A stretch of DNA of 37,690 nucleotides from a virus. Position numbers and translations under genes: made by a program. The stretch is from positions 1 through 37,690 of the IMG/VR virus record IMGVR_UViG_3300024333_000012, one strand, 5' to 3'. This document shows, piece by piece, positions 37,328 to 37,690 of this stretch (the stretch's first letter is position 1; every line of letters begins with the position of its first letter). Under the pieces are notes generated by a model that had not been told where the DNA came from, did not search any database, and saw only the letters and a program-made list of their open reading frames with translations.

Positions 37328-37510
37328 TTAGGCTTTATCGGCAAGCATTGAAAGACTTTGGCTTACGGAAACAATTTTTTCGTATGTCTCGCGCAACATA
37401 ACCATTGTATCCGCATATTCGACTGTTGCGGACAGGTTTACCTCTTTCATTTCGTCAATAGCCTTGTCGACATTGTCTTTGGCCTTTAAAATTTTCTGTT
37501 GATTTGTCAT
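37328..37510 (-). CDS. Small helical protein
   Basis: A 60-residue protein from an ATG at 37510 with GGGG 5 nt upstream (a GTG at 37516 adds two residues). It is fully helical (QQKILKAKDNVDKAIDEMKE, MLRETYEKIVSVSQSLSML), with no cysteine or membrane segment. It sits between the capsid-side gene and the HeH-like gene. Function unknown. Confidence 0.5.
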   Translation of the reverse strand: MTNQQKILKAKDNVDKAIDEMKEVNLSATVEYADTMVMLRETYEKIVSVSQSLSMLADKA

Positions 37511-37533
37511 ATCCACCCCTAAGGGTGCGGAGG

Positions 37534-37552
37534 GTGAGGATCGCTCACCCCC
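37534..37552 (-). other. Hairpin after the capsid-side gene
   Basis: GGGTGAG and CTCACCC form a 7-bp stem with a 5-nt loop, extended by flanking GC pairs. No U-tract follows, so it is more likely an RNA-stability or partial-termination element separating the abundant capsid transcript from weaker downstream genes. Confidence 0.4.
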
Positions 37553-37563
37553 CGCCTTAGTAA

Positions 37564-37690
37564 TTACTTGATCGCAGCGGATTCCCCGCCTGTAGCAGCG
37601 GCTGCCGGCTGATTCGTCCAGATTAAATCATTTCCGGCTGTCGCATCGCCCTCTGTGAACCCCTGCAGGAGACAATCCTTCATGATGATT
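37564..37690 (-). CDS. C-terminus of a head gene (capsid or decoration protein), cut by window edge
   Basis: An open frame enters from the right edge and ends with TAA at 37566-37564. The last 41 residues (including GFTEGDATAGNDLIWTNQPA, then an Ala/Gly-rich end) are acidic and loop-like. In the standard phage order this slot, directly before the connector genes, holds the major capsid or a decoration protein. Only the tail is visible, so identity is by position. Confidence 0.45.
   Translation of the reverse strand, partial: IIMKDCLLQGFTEGDATAGNDLIWTNQPAAAATGGESAAIK

Noticed and set aside
1-37690. Genome-wide recoding of TGA as tryptophan
   Set aside because: Many genes end with TGA at exact ATGA or GTGA overlaps with the next start, so TGA is a real stop here; the split gene at 10786 is a local case.

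Overview
This window looks like most of the genome of a temperate tailed phage with a long non-contractile (siphovirus-type) tail, seen as a contig opened at an arbitrary point of a circular or permuted molecule. Nearly every gene lies on the minus strand and is packed head to tail, usually with ATGA, TAATG or GTGA stop/start overlaps and good GGAGG-type ribosome binding sites. Only a small helix-turn-helix repressor and a tyrosine integrase (20321-21725) are on the plus strand. The left end cuts off the C-terminus of the portal gene. The right end cuts off the N-terminus of a head gene (probably capsid or decoration). Joining the two ends gives the normal order TerS-TerL-portal-(missing head genes)-head/tail connectors-tail, so I infer that only a short piece of the genome is missing. 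A 47-nt tRNA-Ala(GGC) 3' half next to the integrase, with phage genes on both sides, reads as attP rather than attL or attR.

Layout on the minus strand, in order of transcription. (1) 20.3-17.8 kb: a divergent lysogeny switch with a near-consensus sigma70 promoter and repressor half-sites, two unrecognised early genes, small regulators, and a Rad52-like putative annealing protein. (2) 17.5-14.0 kb: DNA metabolism, with an orphan methyltransferase, an HNH/NinG-like nuclease, a zinc-finger protein, a DnaD-like replication protein with iteron-like repeats inside its own gene (candidate origin), and a possible helicase-loader partner. (3) 14.0-8.4 kb: many very small genes (zinc ribbons, a Lar-like protein, a DnaJ-type zinc protein, two lipoproteins), with several inverted-repeat-bounded, possibly structured intergenic elements and two broken genes (one TGA-interrupted, one frameshifted). 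(4) 8.4-2.8 kb: accessory genes, including a calcineurin-like phosphoesterase, a nucleosidase-fold protein translationally linked to a radical SAM enzyme, small membrane proteins, a Tat-signal protein and a GIY-YIG nuclease. (5) 2.8-1 kb: terminase and portal. (6) 37.7-21.9 kb: head-tail connectors, a lysis cassette (transmembrane/coiled-coil protein, NlpC/P60 endolysin, spanin-like protein, holin) set inside the morphogenesis block, tail terminator, duplicated tail-tube gene, tail assembly chaperones with a frameshift slip site, tape measure, baseplate-like proteins and a ~1300-residue tail fibre ending in a polysaccharide deacetylase domain.

Host: unknown from sequence alone. Lipoprotein and Sec signals ending in FAQ or WGQ and a spanin-like protein point to a Gram-negative host, and FAQ-type signals are common in the Bacteroidota/Ignavibacteriota (FCB) group. 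However, the strong Shine-Dalgarno use is not typical of Bacteroidota, so this is a weak inference. All family assignments were made by eye from motifs; no database search was run.
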